DNA of 64,000 bases, taken from assembly GCF_032854445.1 (NCBI RefSeq), contig NW_027018108.1:1-64000 (forward strand), given 5' to 3'. The notes below the pieces were generated by a model. That model was not told the DNA's origin. It was given only the letters and a program-made list of their open reading frames with translations, and did no database searches. Numbering within the stretch: position 1 is the first letter of the stretch; every line of letters starts with the position of its first letter. The stretch comes from Liolophura sinensis (taxonomy: Eukaryota > Mollusca > Polyplacophora > Chitonida > Chitonidae). The translations under genes were made by a program, and so were the position numbers. This document shows, piece after piece, positions 38,583 to 51,779 of this stretch.

Positions 38583-41331
38583 ATGATGTCAAGATCACGT
38601 GCCCAGCAACGGCTCTTACTCCATGGAAACCAAGGAAATTTGCAATTTTTCAACAGCTGGAGATGCCTGGCCCAATTGCGCATCCTTTGGCACCTTATTG
38701 ATGTGGGTCAGTGTTCAATTGTACTTTTTACAGCGGATTGTATCAAGTACCTTGTGTTTTTTTTATATACAAATGGTGTGGTTTTTCTACATGTAGATAA
38801 AGACATTGAGTTTGTCTTCGACTTAGAAGTAAGACATTTGCTGGGTGAGTTAAATGGGCTTGGCCCAAAGATTTGACGTCGTCTGGGCTACCGAAGGGCA
38901 CATAACTTATAATGAAAAGTTGAATATAGTAATGACCAGTCGCGATTGTACATAGTTAATGTAGCCGATTTCAATTCGCAAAAAGACCAGGCAAAAATCC
39001 AAAAGTGGAAAAACTGTTCCAATGCTGCTGGTAAGAGACTAATCCGACGTATTTTGTGACGAGAAATCGAATGGTGCAAACCGCGTTGCTCTCCGACCAA
39101 TACTTTTGGCTGTAGCCACAAATGAATAATCAATGATGTCAAGATCACGTGCCCAGCAACGGCTCTTACTCCATGGAAACCAAGGAAATTTGCAATTTTT
39201 CAACAGCTGGAGATGCCTGGCCCAATTGCGCATCCTTTGGCACCTTATTGATGTGGGTCAGTGTTCAATTGTACTTTTTACAGCGGATTGTATCAAGTAC
39301 CTTGTGTTTTTTTTATATACAGATGGTGTGGTTTTTCTACATGTAGATAAAGACATTGAGTTTGTCTTCGACTTAGAAGTAAGACATTTGCTGGGTGAGT
39401 TAAATGGGCTTGGCCCAAAGATTTGACGTCGTCTGGGCTACCGAAGGGCACATAACTTATAATAAAATGTTGAATATAGTAATGACCAGTCGCGATCGTA
39501 CATAGTTAATGTAGCCGATTTCAATTAGCAAAAAGACCAGGCAAAAATCCAAAAGTAGAAATACTGTTCCAATGCTGCTGGTAAGAGGCTAATCCGACGT
39601 ATTTTGTGACGAGAAATCGAATGGTGCAAACCGCGTTGCTCTCCGACCAATACTTTTGGCTGTAGCCACAAATGAATAATCAATGATGTCAAGATCACGT
39701 GCCCAGCAACGGCTCTTACTCCATGGAAACCAAGGAAATTTGCAATTTTTCAACAGCTGGAGATGCCTGGCCCAATTGCGCATCCTTTGGCACCTTATTG
39801 ATGTGGGTCAGTGTTCAATTGTACTTTTTACAGCGGACTGTATCAAGTACCTTGTGTTTTTTTATATACAAATGGTGTGGTTTTTCTACATGTAGATAAA
39901 GACATTGAGTTTGTCTTCGACTTAGAAGTAAGACATTTGCTGGGTGAGTTAAATGGGCTTGGCCCAAAGATTTGACGTCGTCTGGGCTACCGAAGGGCAC
40001 ATAACTTATAATGAAATGTTGAATATAGTAATGACCAGTCGCGATTGTACATAGTTAATGTAGCCGATTTCAATTAGCAAAATGAGCAGGCAAAAATCCA
40101 AAAGTGGAAAAACTGTTCCAATGCTGCTGGTAAGAGGCTAATCCGACGTATTTTGTGACGAGAAATCGAATGGTGCAAACCGCGTTGCTCTCCGACCAAT
40201 ACTTTTGGCTGTAGCCACAAATGAATAATCAATGATGTCAAGATCACGTGCCCAGCAACGGCTCTTACTCCATGGAAACCAAGGAAATTTGCAATTTTTC
40301 AACAGCTGGAGATGCCTGGCCCAATTGCGCATCCTTTGGCACCTTATTGATGTGGGTCAGTGTTCAATTGTACTTTTTACAGCGGATTGTATCAAGTACC
40401 TTGTGTTTTTTTTATATACAAATGGTGTGGTTTTTCTACATGTAGATAAAGACATTGAGTTTGTCTTCGACTTAGAAGTAAGACATTTGCTGGGTGAGTT
40501 AAATGGGCTTTGCCCAAAGATTTGACGTCGTCTGGGCTACCGAAGGGCACATAACTTATAATGAAAAGTTGAATATAGTAATGACCAGTCGCGATTGTAC
40601 ATAGTTAATGTAGCCGATTTCAATTCGCAAAAAGACCAGGCAAAAATCCAAAAGTAGAAAAACTGTTCCAATGCTGCTGGTAAGAGGCTAATCCGACGTA
40701 TTTTGTGACGAGAAATCGAATGGTGCAAACCGCGTTGCTCTCCGACCAATACTTTTGGCTGTAGCCACAAATGAATAATCAATGATGTCAAGATCACGTG
40801 CCCAGCAACGGCTCTTACTCCATGGAAACCAAGGAAATTTGCAATTTTTCAACAGCTGGAGATGCCTGGCCCAATTGCGCATCCTTTGGCACCTTATTGA
40901 TGTGGGTCAGTGTTCAATTGTACTTTTTACAGCGGGTTGTATCAAGTACCTTGTGTTTTTTTTATATACAAATGGTGTGGTTTTTCTACATGTAGATAAA
41001 GATATTGAGTTTGTCTTCGACTTAGAAGTAAGACATTTGCTGGGTGAGTTAAATGGGCTTGGCCCAAAGATTTGACGTCGTCTGGGCTACCGAAGGGCAC
41101 ATAACTTATAATGAAATGTTGAATATAGTAATGACCAGTCGCGATTGTACATAGTTAATGTAGCCGATTTCAATTCGCAAAAAGACCAGGCAAAAATACA
41201 AAAGTGGAAAAACTGTTCCAATGCTGCTGGTAAGAGGCTAATCCGACGTATTTTGTGACGAGAAATCGAATGGTGCAAACCGCGTTGCTCTCCAACCAAT
41301 ACTTTTGGCTGTAGCCACAAATGAATAATCA
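38583..41331. repeat. Five-copy higher-order repeat, first unit (M71-M75)
   Basis: Ordered types: M71 (38583) TTCGC with AAGAGACTAA; M72 (39133) CAGATGG with ATAATAAAATG and GTAGAAATACTG; M73 (39683) T7 with AAAATGAGCAGG; M74 (40232) GGGCTTTGCCC; M75 (40782) GCGGGTTG with AAGATATTG and a closing CTCCAACC. The unit is 2749 bp because M73 is 549 bp. Confidence 0.87.
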
Positions 41332-44080
41332 ATGATGTCAAGATCACGTGCCCAGCAACGGCTCTTACTCCATGGAAACCAAGGAAATTTGCAATTTTTC
41401 AACAGCTGGAGATGCCTGGCCCAATTGCGCATCCTTTGGCACCTTATTGATGTGGGTCAGTGTTCAATTGTACTTTTTACAGCGGATTGTATCAAGTACC
41501 TTGTGTTTTTTTTATATACAAATGGTGTGGTTTTTCTACATGTAGATAAAGACATTGAGTTTGTCTTCGACTTAGAAGTAAGACATTTGCTGGGTGAGTT
41601 AAATGGGCTTGGCCCAAAGATTTGACGTCGTCTGGGCTACCGAAGGGCACATAACTTATAATGAAAAGTTGAATATAGTAATGACCAGTCGCGATTGTAC
41701 ATAGTTAATGTAGCCGATTTCAATTCGCAAAAAGACCAGGCAAAAATCCAAAAGTGGAAAAACTGTTCCAATGCTGCTGGTAAGAGACTAATCCGACGTA
41801 TTTTGTGACGAGAAATCGAATGGTGCAAACCGCGTTGCTCTCCGACCAATACTTTTGGCTGTAGCCACAAATGAATAATCAATGATGTCAAGATCACGTG
41901 CCCAGCAACGGCTCTTACTCCATGGAAACCAAGGAAATTTGCAATTTTTCAACAGCTGGAGATGCCTGGCCCAATTGCGCATCCTTTGGCACCTTATTGA
42001 TGTGGGTCAGTGTTCAATTGTACTTTTTACAGCGGATTGTATCAAGTACCTTGTGTTTTTTTTATATACAGATGGTGTGGTTTTTCTACATGTAGATAAA
42101 GACATTGAGTTTGTCTTCGACTTAGAAGTAAGACATTTGCTGGGTGAGTTAAATGGGCTTGGCCCAAAGATTTGACGTCGTCTGGGCTACCGAAGGGCAC
42201 ATAACTTATAATAAAATGTTGAATATAGTAATGACCAGTCGCGATCGTACATAGTTAATGTAGCCGATTTCAATTAGCAAAAAGACCAGGCAAAAATCCA
42301 AAAGTAGAAATACTGTTCCAATGCTGCTGGTAAGAGGCTAATCCGACGTATTTTGTGACGAGAAATCGAATGGTGCAAACCGCGTTGCTCTCCGACCAAT
42401 ACTTTTGGCTGTAGCCACAAATGAATAATCAATGATGTCAAGATCACGTGCCCAGCAACGGCTCTTACTCCATGGAAACCAAGGAAATTTGCAATTTTTC
42501 AACAGCTGGAGATGCCTGGCCCAATTGCGCATCCTTTGGCACCTTATTGATGTGGGTCAGTGTTCAATTGTACTTTTTACAGCGGACTGTATCAAGTACC
42601 TTGTGTTTTTTTATATACAAATGGTGTGGTTTTTCTACATGTAGATAAAGACATTGAGTTTGTCTTCGACTTAGAAGTAAGACATTTGCTGGGTGAGTTA
42701 AATGGGCTTGGCCCAAAGATTTGACGTCGTCTGGGCTACCGAAGGGCACATAACTTATAATGAAATGTTGAATATAGTAATGACCAGTCGCGATTGTACA
42801 TAGTTAATGTAGCCGATTTCAATTAGCAAAATGAGCAGGCAAAAATCCAAAAGTGGAAAAACTGTTCCAATGCTGCTGGTAAGAGGCTAATCCGACGTAT
42901 TTTGTGACGAGAAATCGAATGGTGCAAACCGCGTTGCTCTCCGACCAATACTTTTGGCTGTAGCCACAAATGAATAATCAATGATGTCAAGATCACGTGC
43001 CCAGCAACGGCTCTTACTCCATGGAAACCAAGGAAATTTGCAATTTTTCAACAGCTGGAGATGCCTGGCCCAATTGCGCATCCTTTGGCACCTTATTGAT
43101 GTGGGTCAGTGTTCAATTGTACTTTTTACAGCGGATTGTATCAAGTACCTTGTGTTTTTTTTATATACAAATGGTGTGGTTTTTCTACATGTAGATAAAG
43201 ACATTGAGTTTGTCTTCGACTTAGAAGTAAGACATTTGCTGGGTGAGTTAAATGGGCTTTGCCCAAAGATTTGACGTCGTCTGGGCTACCGAAGGGCACA
43301 TAACTTATAATGAAAAGTTGAATATAGTAATGACCAGTCGCGATTGTACATAGTTAATGTAGCCGATTTCAATTCGCAAAAAGACCAGGCAAAAATCCAA
43401 AAGTAGAAAAACTGTTCCAATGCTGCTGGTAAGAGGCTAATCCGACGTATTTTGTGACGAGAAATCGAATGGTGCAAACCGCGTTGCTCTCCGACCAATA
43501 CTTTTGGCTGTAGCCACAAATGAATAATCAATGATGTCAAGATCACGTGCCCAGCAACGGCTCTTACTCCATGGAAACCAAGGAAATTTGCAATTTTTCA
43601 ACAGCTGGAGATGCCTGGCCCAATTGCGCATCCTTTGGCACCTTATTGATGTGGGTCAGTGTTCAATTGTACTTTTTACAGCGGGTTGTATCAAGTACCT
43701 TGTGTTTTTTTTATATACAAATGGTGTGGTTTTTCTACATGTAGATAAAGATATTGAGTTTGTCTTCGACTTAGAAGTAAGACATTTGCTGGGTGAGTTA
43801 AATGGGCTTGGCCCAAAGATTTGACGTCGTCTGGGCTACCGAAGGGCACATAACTTATAATGAAATGTTGAATATAGTAATGACCAGTCGCGATTGTACA
43901 TAGTTAATGTAGCCGATTTCAATTAGCAAAAAGACCAGGCAAAAATCCAAAAGTAGAAAAACTGTTCCAATGCTGCTGGTAAGAGGCTAATCCGACGTAT
44001 TTTGTGACGAGAAATCGAATGGTGCAAACCGCGTTGCTCTCCAACCAATACTTTTGGCTGTAGCCACAAATGAATAATCA
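41332..44080. repeat. Five-copy higher-order repeat, second unit (M76-M80)
   Basis: M76-M80 (41332, 41882, 42432, 42981, 43531) repeat the order of M71-M75 at an offset of exactly 2749 bases, including the shared GTAGAAATACTG in M77. The differences I found by eye are in the last copy: TTAGC against TTCGC, AAAATCCAAAAG against AAAATACAAAAG, and GTAG against GTGG. M79-M80 also belong to the second version of the larger block starting at 34184, so the two duplications overlap. Confidence 0.87.
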
Positions 44081-47000
44081 ATGATGTCAAGATCACGTGC
44101 CCAGCAACGGCTCTTACTCCATGGAAACCAAGGAAATTTGCAATTTTTCAACAGCTGGAGATGCCTGGCCCAATTGCGCATCCTTTGGCACCTTATTGAT
44201 GTGGGTCAGTGTTCAATTGTACTTTTTACAGCGGATTGTATCAAGTACCTTGTGTTTTTTTTATATACAGATGGTGTGGTTTTTCTACATGTAGATAAAG
44301 ACATTGAGTTTGTCTTCGACTTAGAAGTAAGACATTTGCTGGGTGAGTTAAATGGGCTTGGCCCAAAGATTTGACGTCGTCTGGGCTACCGAAGGGCACA
44401 TAACTTATAATAAAAAGTTGAATATAGTAATGACCAGTCGCGATCGTACATAGTTAATGTAGCCGATTTCAATTAGCAAAAAGACCAGGCAAAAATCCAA
44501 AAGTAGAAAAACTGTTCCAATGCTGCTGGTAAGAGGCTAATCCGACGTATTTTGTGACGAGAAATCGAATGGTGCAAACCGCGTTGCTCTCCGACCAATA
44601 CTTTTGGCTGTAGCCACAAATGAATAATCAATGATGTCAAGATCACGTGCCCAGCAACGGCTCTTACTCCATGGAAACCAAGGAAATTTGCAATTTTTCA
44701 ACAGCTGGAGATGCCTGGCCCAATTGCGCATCCTTTGGCACCTTATTGATGTGGGTCAGTGTTGAATTGTACTTTTTACAGCGGATTGTATCAAGTACCT
44801 TTTGTTTTTTTTATATACAAATGGTGTGGTTTTTCTACATGTAGATAAAGACATTGAGTTTGTCTTCGACTTAGAAGTAAGACATTTGTTGGGTGAGTTA
44901 AATGGGCTTGGCCCAAAGATTTGACGTCGTCTGGGCTACCGAAGGGCACATAACTTATAATGAAAAATTGAATATAGTAATGACCAGTCGCGATTGTACA
45001 TAGCTAATGTAGCCGATTTCAATTCGCAAAAAGACCAGGCAAAAATCCAAAAGTGGAAAAACTGTTCCAATGCTGCTGGTAAGAGGCTAATCCGACGTAT
45101 TTTGTGACGAGAAATCGAATGGTGCAAACCGCGTTGCTCTCCAACCAATACTTTTGGCTGTAGCCACAAATGAATAATCAATGATGTCAAGATCACGTGC
45201 CCAGCAACGGCTCTTACTCCATGGAAACCAAGGAAATTTGCAATTTTTCAACAGCTGGAGATGCCTGGCCCAATTGCGCATCCTTTGGCACCTTATTGAT
45301 GTGGGTCAGTGTTCAATTGTACTTTTTACAGCGGATTGTATCAAGTACCTTGTGTTTTTTTTATATACAGATGGTGTGGTTTTTCTACATGTAGATAAAG
45401 ACATTGAGTTTGTCTTCGACTTAGGAGTAAGACATTTGCTGGGTGAGTTAAATGGGCTTGGCCCAAAGATTTGACGTCGTCTGGGCTACCGAAGGGCACA
45501 TAACTTATAATGAAATGTTGAATATAGTAATGACCAGTCGCGATTGTACATAGTTAATGTAGCCGATTTCAATTAGCAAAAAGACCAGGCAAAAATCCAA
45601 AAGTGGAAAAACTGTTCCAATGCTGCTGGTAAGAGACTAATCCGACGTATTTTGTGACGAGAAATCGAATGGTGCAAACCGCGTTGCTCTCCGACCAATA
45701 CTTTTGGCTGTAGCCACAAGTGAATAATCAATGATGTCAAGATCACGTGCCCAGCAACGGCTCTTAATCCATGGAAACCAAGGAAATTTGCAATTTTTCA
45801 ACAGCTGGAGATGCCTGGCCCAATTGCGCATCCTTAGGCACCTTATTGATGTGGGTCAGTGTTCAATTGTACTTTTTACAGCGGATTGTATCAAGTACCT
45901 TGTGGTTTTTTTATATACAAATGGTGTGGTTTTTCTACATGTAGATAAAGACATTGAGTTTGTCTTCGACTTAGAAGTAAGACATTTGCTGGGTGAGTTA
46001 AATGGGCTTGGCCCAAAGATTTGACGTCGTCTGGGCTACCGAAGGGCACATAACTTATAATGAAAAGTTGAATATAGTAATGACCAGTCGCGATTGTACA
46101 TAGTTAATGTAGCCGATTTCAATTCGCAAAAAGACCAGGCAAAAATCCAAAAGTAGAAAAACTGTTCCAATGCTGCTGGTAAGAGGCTAATCCGACGTAT
46201 TTTGTGACGAGAAATCGAATGGTGCAAACCGCGTTGCTCTCCAACCAATACTTTTGGCTGTAGCCACAAATGAATAATCAATGATGTCAAGATCACGTGC
46301 CCAGCAACGGCTCTTACTCCATGGAAACCAAGGAAATTTGCAATTTTTCAACAGCTGGAGATGCCTGGCCCAATTGCGCATCCTTTGGCACCTTATTGAT
46401 GTGGGTCAGTGTTCAATTGTACTTTTTACAGCGGATTGTATCAAGTACCTTGTGTTTTTTTTATATACAAATGGTGTGGTTTTTCTACATGTAGATAAAG
46501 ACATTGAGTTTGTCTTCGACTTAGAAGTAAGACATTTGCTGGGTGAGTTAAATGGGCTTGGCCCAAAGATTTGACGTCGTCTGGGCTACCGAAGGGCACA
46601 TAACTTATAATGAAATGTTGAATATAGTAATGACCAGTCGCGATTGTACATAGTTAATGTAGCCGATTTCAATTAGCAAAAAGACCAGGCAAAAATCCAA
46701 AAGTGGAAAAACTGTTCCAATGCTGCTGGTAAGAGGCTAATCCGACGTATTTTGTGACGAGAAATCGAATGGTGCAAACCGCGTTGCTCTCCAACCAATA
46801 CTTTTGGCTGTAGCCACAAATGAATAATCAATGATGTCAAGATCACGTGCCCAGCAACGGCTCTTACTCCATGGAAACCAAGGAAATTTGCAATTTTTCA
46901 ACAGCTGGAGATGCCTGGCCCAATTGCGCATCCTTTGGCACCTTATTGATGTGGGTCAGTGTTCAATTGTACTTTTTACAGCGGATTGTATCAAGTACCT

Positions 47001-49028
47001 TGTGTTTTTTTTATATACAAATGGTGTGGTTTTTCTACATGTAGATAAAGACATTGAGTTTGTCTTCGACTTAGAAGTAAGACATTTGCTGGGTGAGTTA
47101 AATGGGCTTGGCCCAAAGATTTGACGTCGTCTGGGCTACCGAAGGGCACATAACTTATAATGAAAAGTTGAATATAGTAATGACCAGTCGCGATTGTACA
47201 TAGTTAATGTAGCCGATTTCAATTCGCAAAAAGACCAGGCAAAAATCCAAAAGTGGAAAAACTGTTCCAATGCTGCTGGTAAGAGACTAATCCGACGTAT
47301 TTTGTGACGAGAAATCGAATGGTGCAAACCGCGTTGCTCTCCGACCAATACTTTTGGCTGTAGCCACAAATGAATAATCAATGATGTCAAGATCACGTGC
47401 CCAGCAACGGCTCTTACTCCATGGAAACCAAGGAAATTTGCAATTTTTCAACAGCTGGAGATGCCTGGCCCAATTGCGCATCCTTTGGCACCTTATTGAT
47501 GTGGGTCAGTGTTCAATTGTACTTTTTACAGCGGGTTGTATCAAGTACCTTGTGTTTTTTTTATATACAAATGGTGTGGTTTTTCTACATGTAGATAAAG
47601 ACATTGAGTTTGTCTTCGACTTAGAAGTAAGACATTTGCTGGGTGAGTTAAATGGGCTTGGCCCAAAGATTTGACGTCGTCTGGGCTACCGAAGGGCACA
47701 TAACTTATAATGAAATGTTGAATATAGTAATGACCAGTCGCGATCGTACATAGTTAATGTAGCCGATTTCAATTCGCAAAAAGACCAGGCAAAAATCCAA
47801 AAGTGGAAAAACTGTTCCAATGCTGCTGGTAAGAGACTAATCCGACGTATTTTGTGACGAGAAATCGAATGGTGCAAACCGCGTTGCTCTCCGACAATAC
47901 TTTTGGCTGTAGCCACAAATGAATAATCAATGATGTCAAGATCACGTGCCCAGCAACGGCTCTTACTCCATGGAAACCAAGGAAATTTGCAATTTTTCAA
48001 CAGCTGGAGATGCCTGGCCCAATTGCGCATCCTTTGGCACCTTATTGATGTGGGTCAGTGTTCAATTGTACTTTTTACAGCGGATTGTATCAAGTACCTT
48101 GTGTTTTTTTTATATACAGATGGTGTGGTTTTTCTACATGTAGATAAAGACATTGAGTTTGTCTTCGACTTAGAAGTAAGACATTTGCTGGGTGAGTTAA
48201 ATGGGCTTGGCCCAAAGATTTGACGTCGTCTGGGCTACCGAAGGGCACATAACTTATAATAAAAAGTTGAATATAGTAATGACCAGTCGCGATCGTACAT
48301 AGTTAATGTAGCCGATTTCAATTAGCAAAAAGACCAGGCAAAAATCCAAAAGTGGAAAAACTGTTCCAATGCTGCTGGTAAGAGGCTAATCCGACGTATT
48401 TTGTGACGAGAAATCGAATGGTGCAAACCGCGTTGCTCTCCGACCAATACTTTTGGCTGTAGCCACAAATGAATAATCAATGATGTCAAGATCACGTGCC
48501 CAGCAACGGCTCTTACTCCATGGAAACCAAGGAAATTTGCAATTTTTCAACAGCTGGAGATGCCTGGCCCAATTGCGCATCCTTTGGCACCTTATTGATG
48601 TGGGTCAGTGTTCAATTGTACTTTTTACAGCGGACTGTATCAAGTACCTTGTGTTTTTTTATATACAAATGGTGTGGTTTTTCTACATGTAGATAAAGAC
48701 ATTGAGTTTGTCTTCGACTTAGAAGTAAGACATTTGCTGGGTGAGTTAAATGGGCTTGGCCCAAAGATTTGACGTCGTCTGGGCTACCGAAGGGCACATA
48801 ACTTATAATGAAATGTTGAATATAGTAATGACCAGTCGCGATTGTACATAGTTAATGTAGCCGATTTCAATTAGCAAAATGAGCAGGCAAAAATCCAAAA
48901 GTGGAAAAACTGTTCCAATGCTGCTGGTAAGAGGCTAACCCGACGTATTTTGTGACGAGAAATCGAATGGTGCAAACCGCGTTGCTCTCCGACCAATACT
49001 TTTGGCTGTAGCCACAAATGAATAATCA
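42981..49028. repeat. Second version of block 34184-38582, with three extra copies
   Basis: M79-M82 (42981, 43531, 44081, 44631) match M63-M66 marker for marker at an offset of about 8797 bases (16 copies). M86-M89 (46831, 47381, 47930, 48480) match M67-M70 at an offset of about 10447 bases (19 copies), including the rare GGCTAACCCG. Between them lie M83-M85 (45181, 45731, 46281), which do not belong to the block. M87 lost one C in CCGACAATAC near 47893. The last copy, M89, is also the first copy of the six-copy repeat that follows. Confidence 0.85.
45181..46830. repeat. Three-copy insertion M83-M85
   Basis: These copies interrupt the duplicated block. M83 carries CAGATGG in its middle but CTTAGGAG and GAAATGTTG downstream, a mixture of two subtypes. 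M84 carries CTTAATCCATGG, CCTTAGGCACC and CCTTGTGG before the T run, and is preceded by CACAAGTGAA. M85 has GAAATGTTG and TTAGC and ends with CTCCAACC. The pairing of a CTTAGGAG copy followed by a CCTTGTGG copy also occurs at 49029-50128, 52329-53428 and 60028-61127, so the pair M83-M84 probably moved as a unit. Confidence 0.75.
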
Positions 49029-51779
49029 ATGATGTCAAGATCACGTGCCCAGCAACGGCTCTTACTCCATGGAAACCAAGGAAATTTGCAATTTTTCAAC
49101 AGCTGGAGATGCCTGGCCCAATTGCGCATCCTTTGGCACCTTATTGATGTGGGTCAGTGTTCAATTGTACTTTTTACAGCGGATTGTATCAAGTACCTTG
49201 TGTTTTTTTTATATACAAATGGTGTGGTTTTTCTACATGTAGATAAAGACATTGAGTTTGTCTTCGACTTAGGAGTAAGACATTTGCTGGGTGAGTTAAA
49301 TGGGCTTGGCCCAAAGATTTGACGTCGTCTGGGCTACCGAAGGGCACATAACTTATAATGAAATGTTGAATATAGTAATGACCAGTCGCGATTGTACATA
49401 GTTAATGTAGCCGATTTCAATTAGCAAAAAGACCAGGCAAAAATCCAAAAGTGGAAAAACTGTTCCAATGCTGCTGGTAAGAGACTAATCCGACGTATTT
49501 TGTGACGAGAAATCGAATGGTGCAAACCGCGTTGCTCTCCGACCAATACTTTTGGCTGTAGCCACAAGTGAATAATCAATGATGTCAAGATCACGTGCCC
49601 AGCAACGGCTCTTACTCCATGGAAACCAAGGAAATTTGCAATTTTTCAACAGCTGGAGATGCCTGGCCCAATTGCGCATCCTTTGGCACCTTATTGATGT
49701 GGGTCAGTGTTCAATTGTACTTTTTACAGCGGATTGTATCAAGTACCTTGTGGTTTTTTTATATACAAATGGTGTGGTTTTTCTACATGTAGATAAAGAC
49801 ATTGAGTTTGTCTTCGACTTAGAAGTAAGACATTTGCTGGGTGAGTTAAATGGGCTTGGCCCAAAGATTTGACGTCGTCTGGGCTACCGAAGGGCACATA
49901 ACTTATAATGAAAAGTTGAATATAGTAATGACCAGTCGCGATTGTACATAGTTAATGGAGCCGATTTCAATTCGCAAAAAGACCAGGCAAAAATCCAAAA
50001 GTAGAAAAACTGTTCCAATGCTGCTGGTAAGAGGCTAATCCGACGTATTTTGTGACGAGAAATCGAATGGTGCAAACCGCGTTGCTCTCCGACCAATACT
50101 TTTGGCTGTAGCCACAAATGAATAATCAATGATGTCAAGATCACGTGCCCAGCAACGGCTCTTACTCCATGGAAACCAAGGAAATTTGCAATTTTTCAAC
50201 AGCTGGAGATGCCTGGCCCAATTGCGCATCCTTTGGCACCTTATTGATGTGGGTCAGTGTTCAATTGTACTTTTTACAGCGGGTTGTATCAAGTACCTTG
50301 TGTTTTTTTTATATACAAATGGTGTGGTTTTTCTACATGTAGATAAAGACATTGAGTTTGTCTTCGACTTAGAAGTAAGACATTTGCTGGGTGAGTTAAA
50401 TGGGCTTGGCCCAAAGATTTGACGTCGTCTGGGCTACCGAAGGGCACATAACTTATAATGAAATGTTGAATATAGTAATGACCAGTCGCGATTGTACATA
50501 GTTAATGTAGCCGATTTCAATTCGCAAAAAGACCAGGCAAAAATCCAAAAGTGGAAAAACTGTTCCAATGCTGCTGGTAAGAGGCTAATCCGACGTATTT
50601 TGTGGCGAGAAATCGAATGGTGCAAACCGCGTTGCTCTCCAACCAATACTTTTGGCTGTAGCCACAAATGAATAATCAATGATGTCAAGATCACGTGCCC
50701 AGCAACGGCTCTTACTCCATGGAAACCAAGGAAATTTGCAATTTTTCAACAGCTGGAGATGCCTGGCCCAATTGCGCATCCTTTGGCACCTTATTGATGT
50801 GGGTCAGTGTTCAATTGTACTTTTTACAGCGGATTGTATCAAGTACCTTGTGTTTTTTTTATATACAAATGGTGTGGTTTTTCTACATGTAGATAAAGAC
50901 ATTGAGTTTGTCTTCGACTTAGAAGTAAGACATTTGCTGGGTGAGTTAAATGGGCTTGGCCCAAAGATTTGACGTCGTCTGGGCTACCGAAGGGCACATA
51001 ACTTATAATGAAAAGTTGAATATAGTAATGACCAGTCGCGATTGTACATAGTTAATGTAGCCGATTTCAATTCGCAAAAAGACCAGGCAAAAATCCAAAA
51101 GTGGAAAAACTGTTCCAATGCTGCTGGTAAGAGACTAATCCGACGTATTTTGTGACGAGAAATCGAATGGTGCAAACCGCGTTGCTCTCCGACCAATACT
51201 TTTGGCTGTAGCCACAAATGAATAATCAATGATGTCAAGATCACGTGCCCAGCAACGGCTCTTACTCCATGGAAACCAAGGAAATTTGCAATTTTTCAAC
51301 AGCTGGAGATGCCTGGCCCAATTGCGCATCCTTTGGCACCTTATTGATGTGGGTCAGTGTTCAATTGTACTTTTTACAGCGGATTGTATCAAGTACCTTG
51401 TGTTTTTTTTATATACAGATGGTGTGGTTTTTCTACATGTAGATAAAGACATTTGAGTTTGTCTTCGACTTAGAAGTAAGACATTTGCTGGGTGAGTTAA
51501 ATGGGCTTGGCCCAAAGATTTGACGTCGTCTGGGCTACCGAAGGGCACATAACTTATAATAAAATGTTGAATATAGTAATGACCAGTCGCGATCGTACAT
51601 AGTTAATGTAGCCGATTTCAATTAGCAAAAAGACCAGGCAAAAATCCAAAAGTAGAAATACTGTTCCAATGCTGCTGGTAAGAGGCTAATCCGACGTATT
51701 TTGTGACGAGAAATCGAATGGTGCAAACCGCGTTGCTCTCCGACCAATACTTTTGGCTGTAGCCACAAATGAATAATCA
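48480..51779. repeat. Six-copy higher-order repeat, first unit (M89-M94)
   Basis: Ordered types: M89 (48480) T7 with AAAATGAGCAGG; M90 (49029) CTTAGGAG; M91 (49579) CCTTGTGG with TTAATGGAGCC; M92 (50129) GCGGGTTG, closing CTCCAACC; M93 (50679) TTCGC with AAGAGACTAA; M94 (51229) CAGATGG with ATAATAAAATG. M94 has an extra T in GACATTTGAG and is 551 bp, so the unit totals 3300 bp. Confidence 0.9.
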
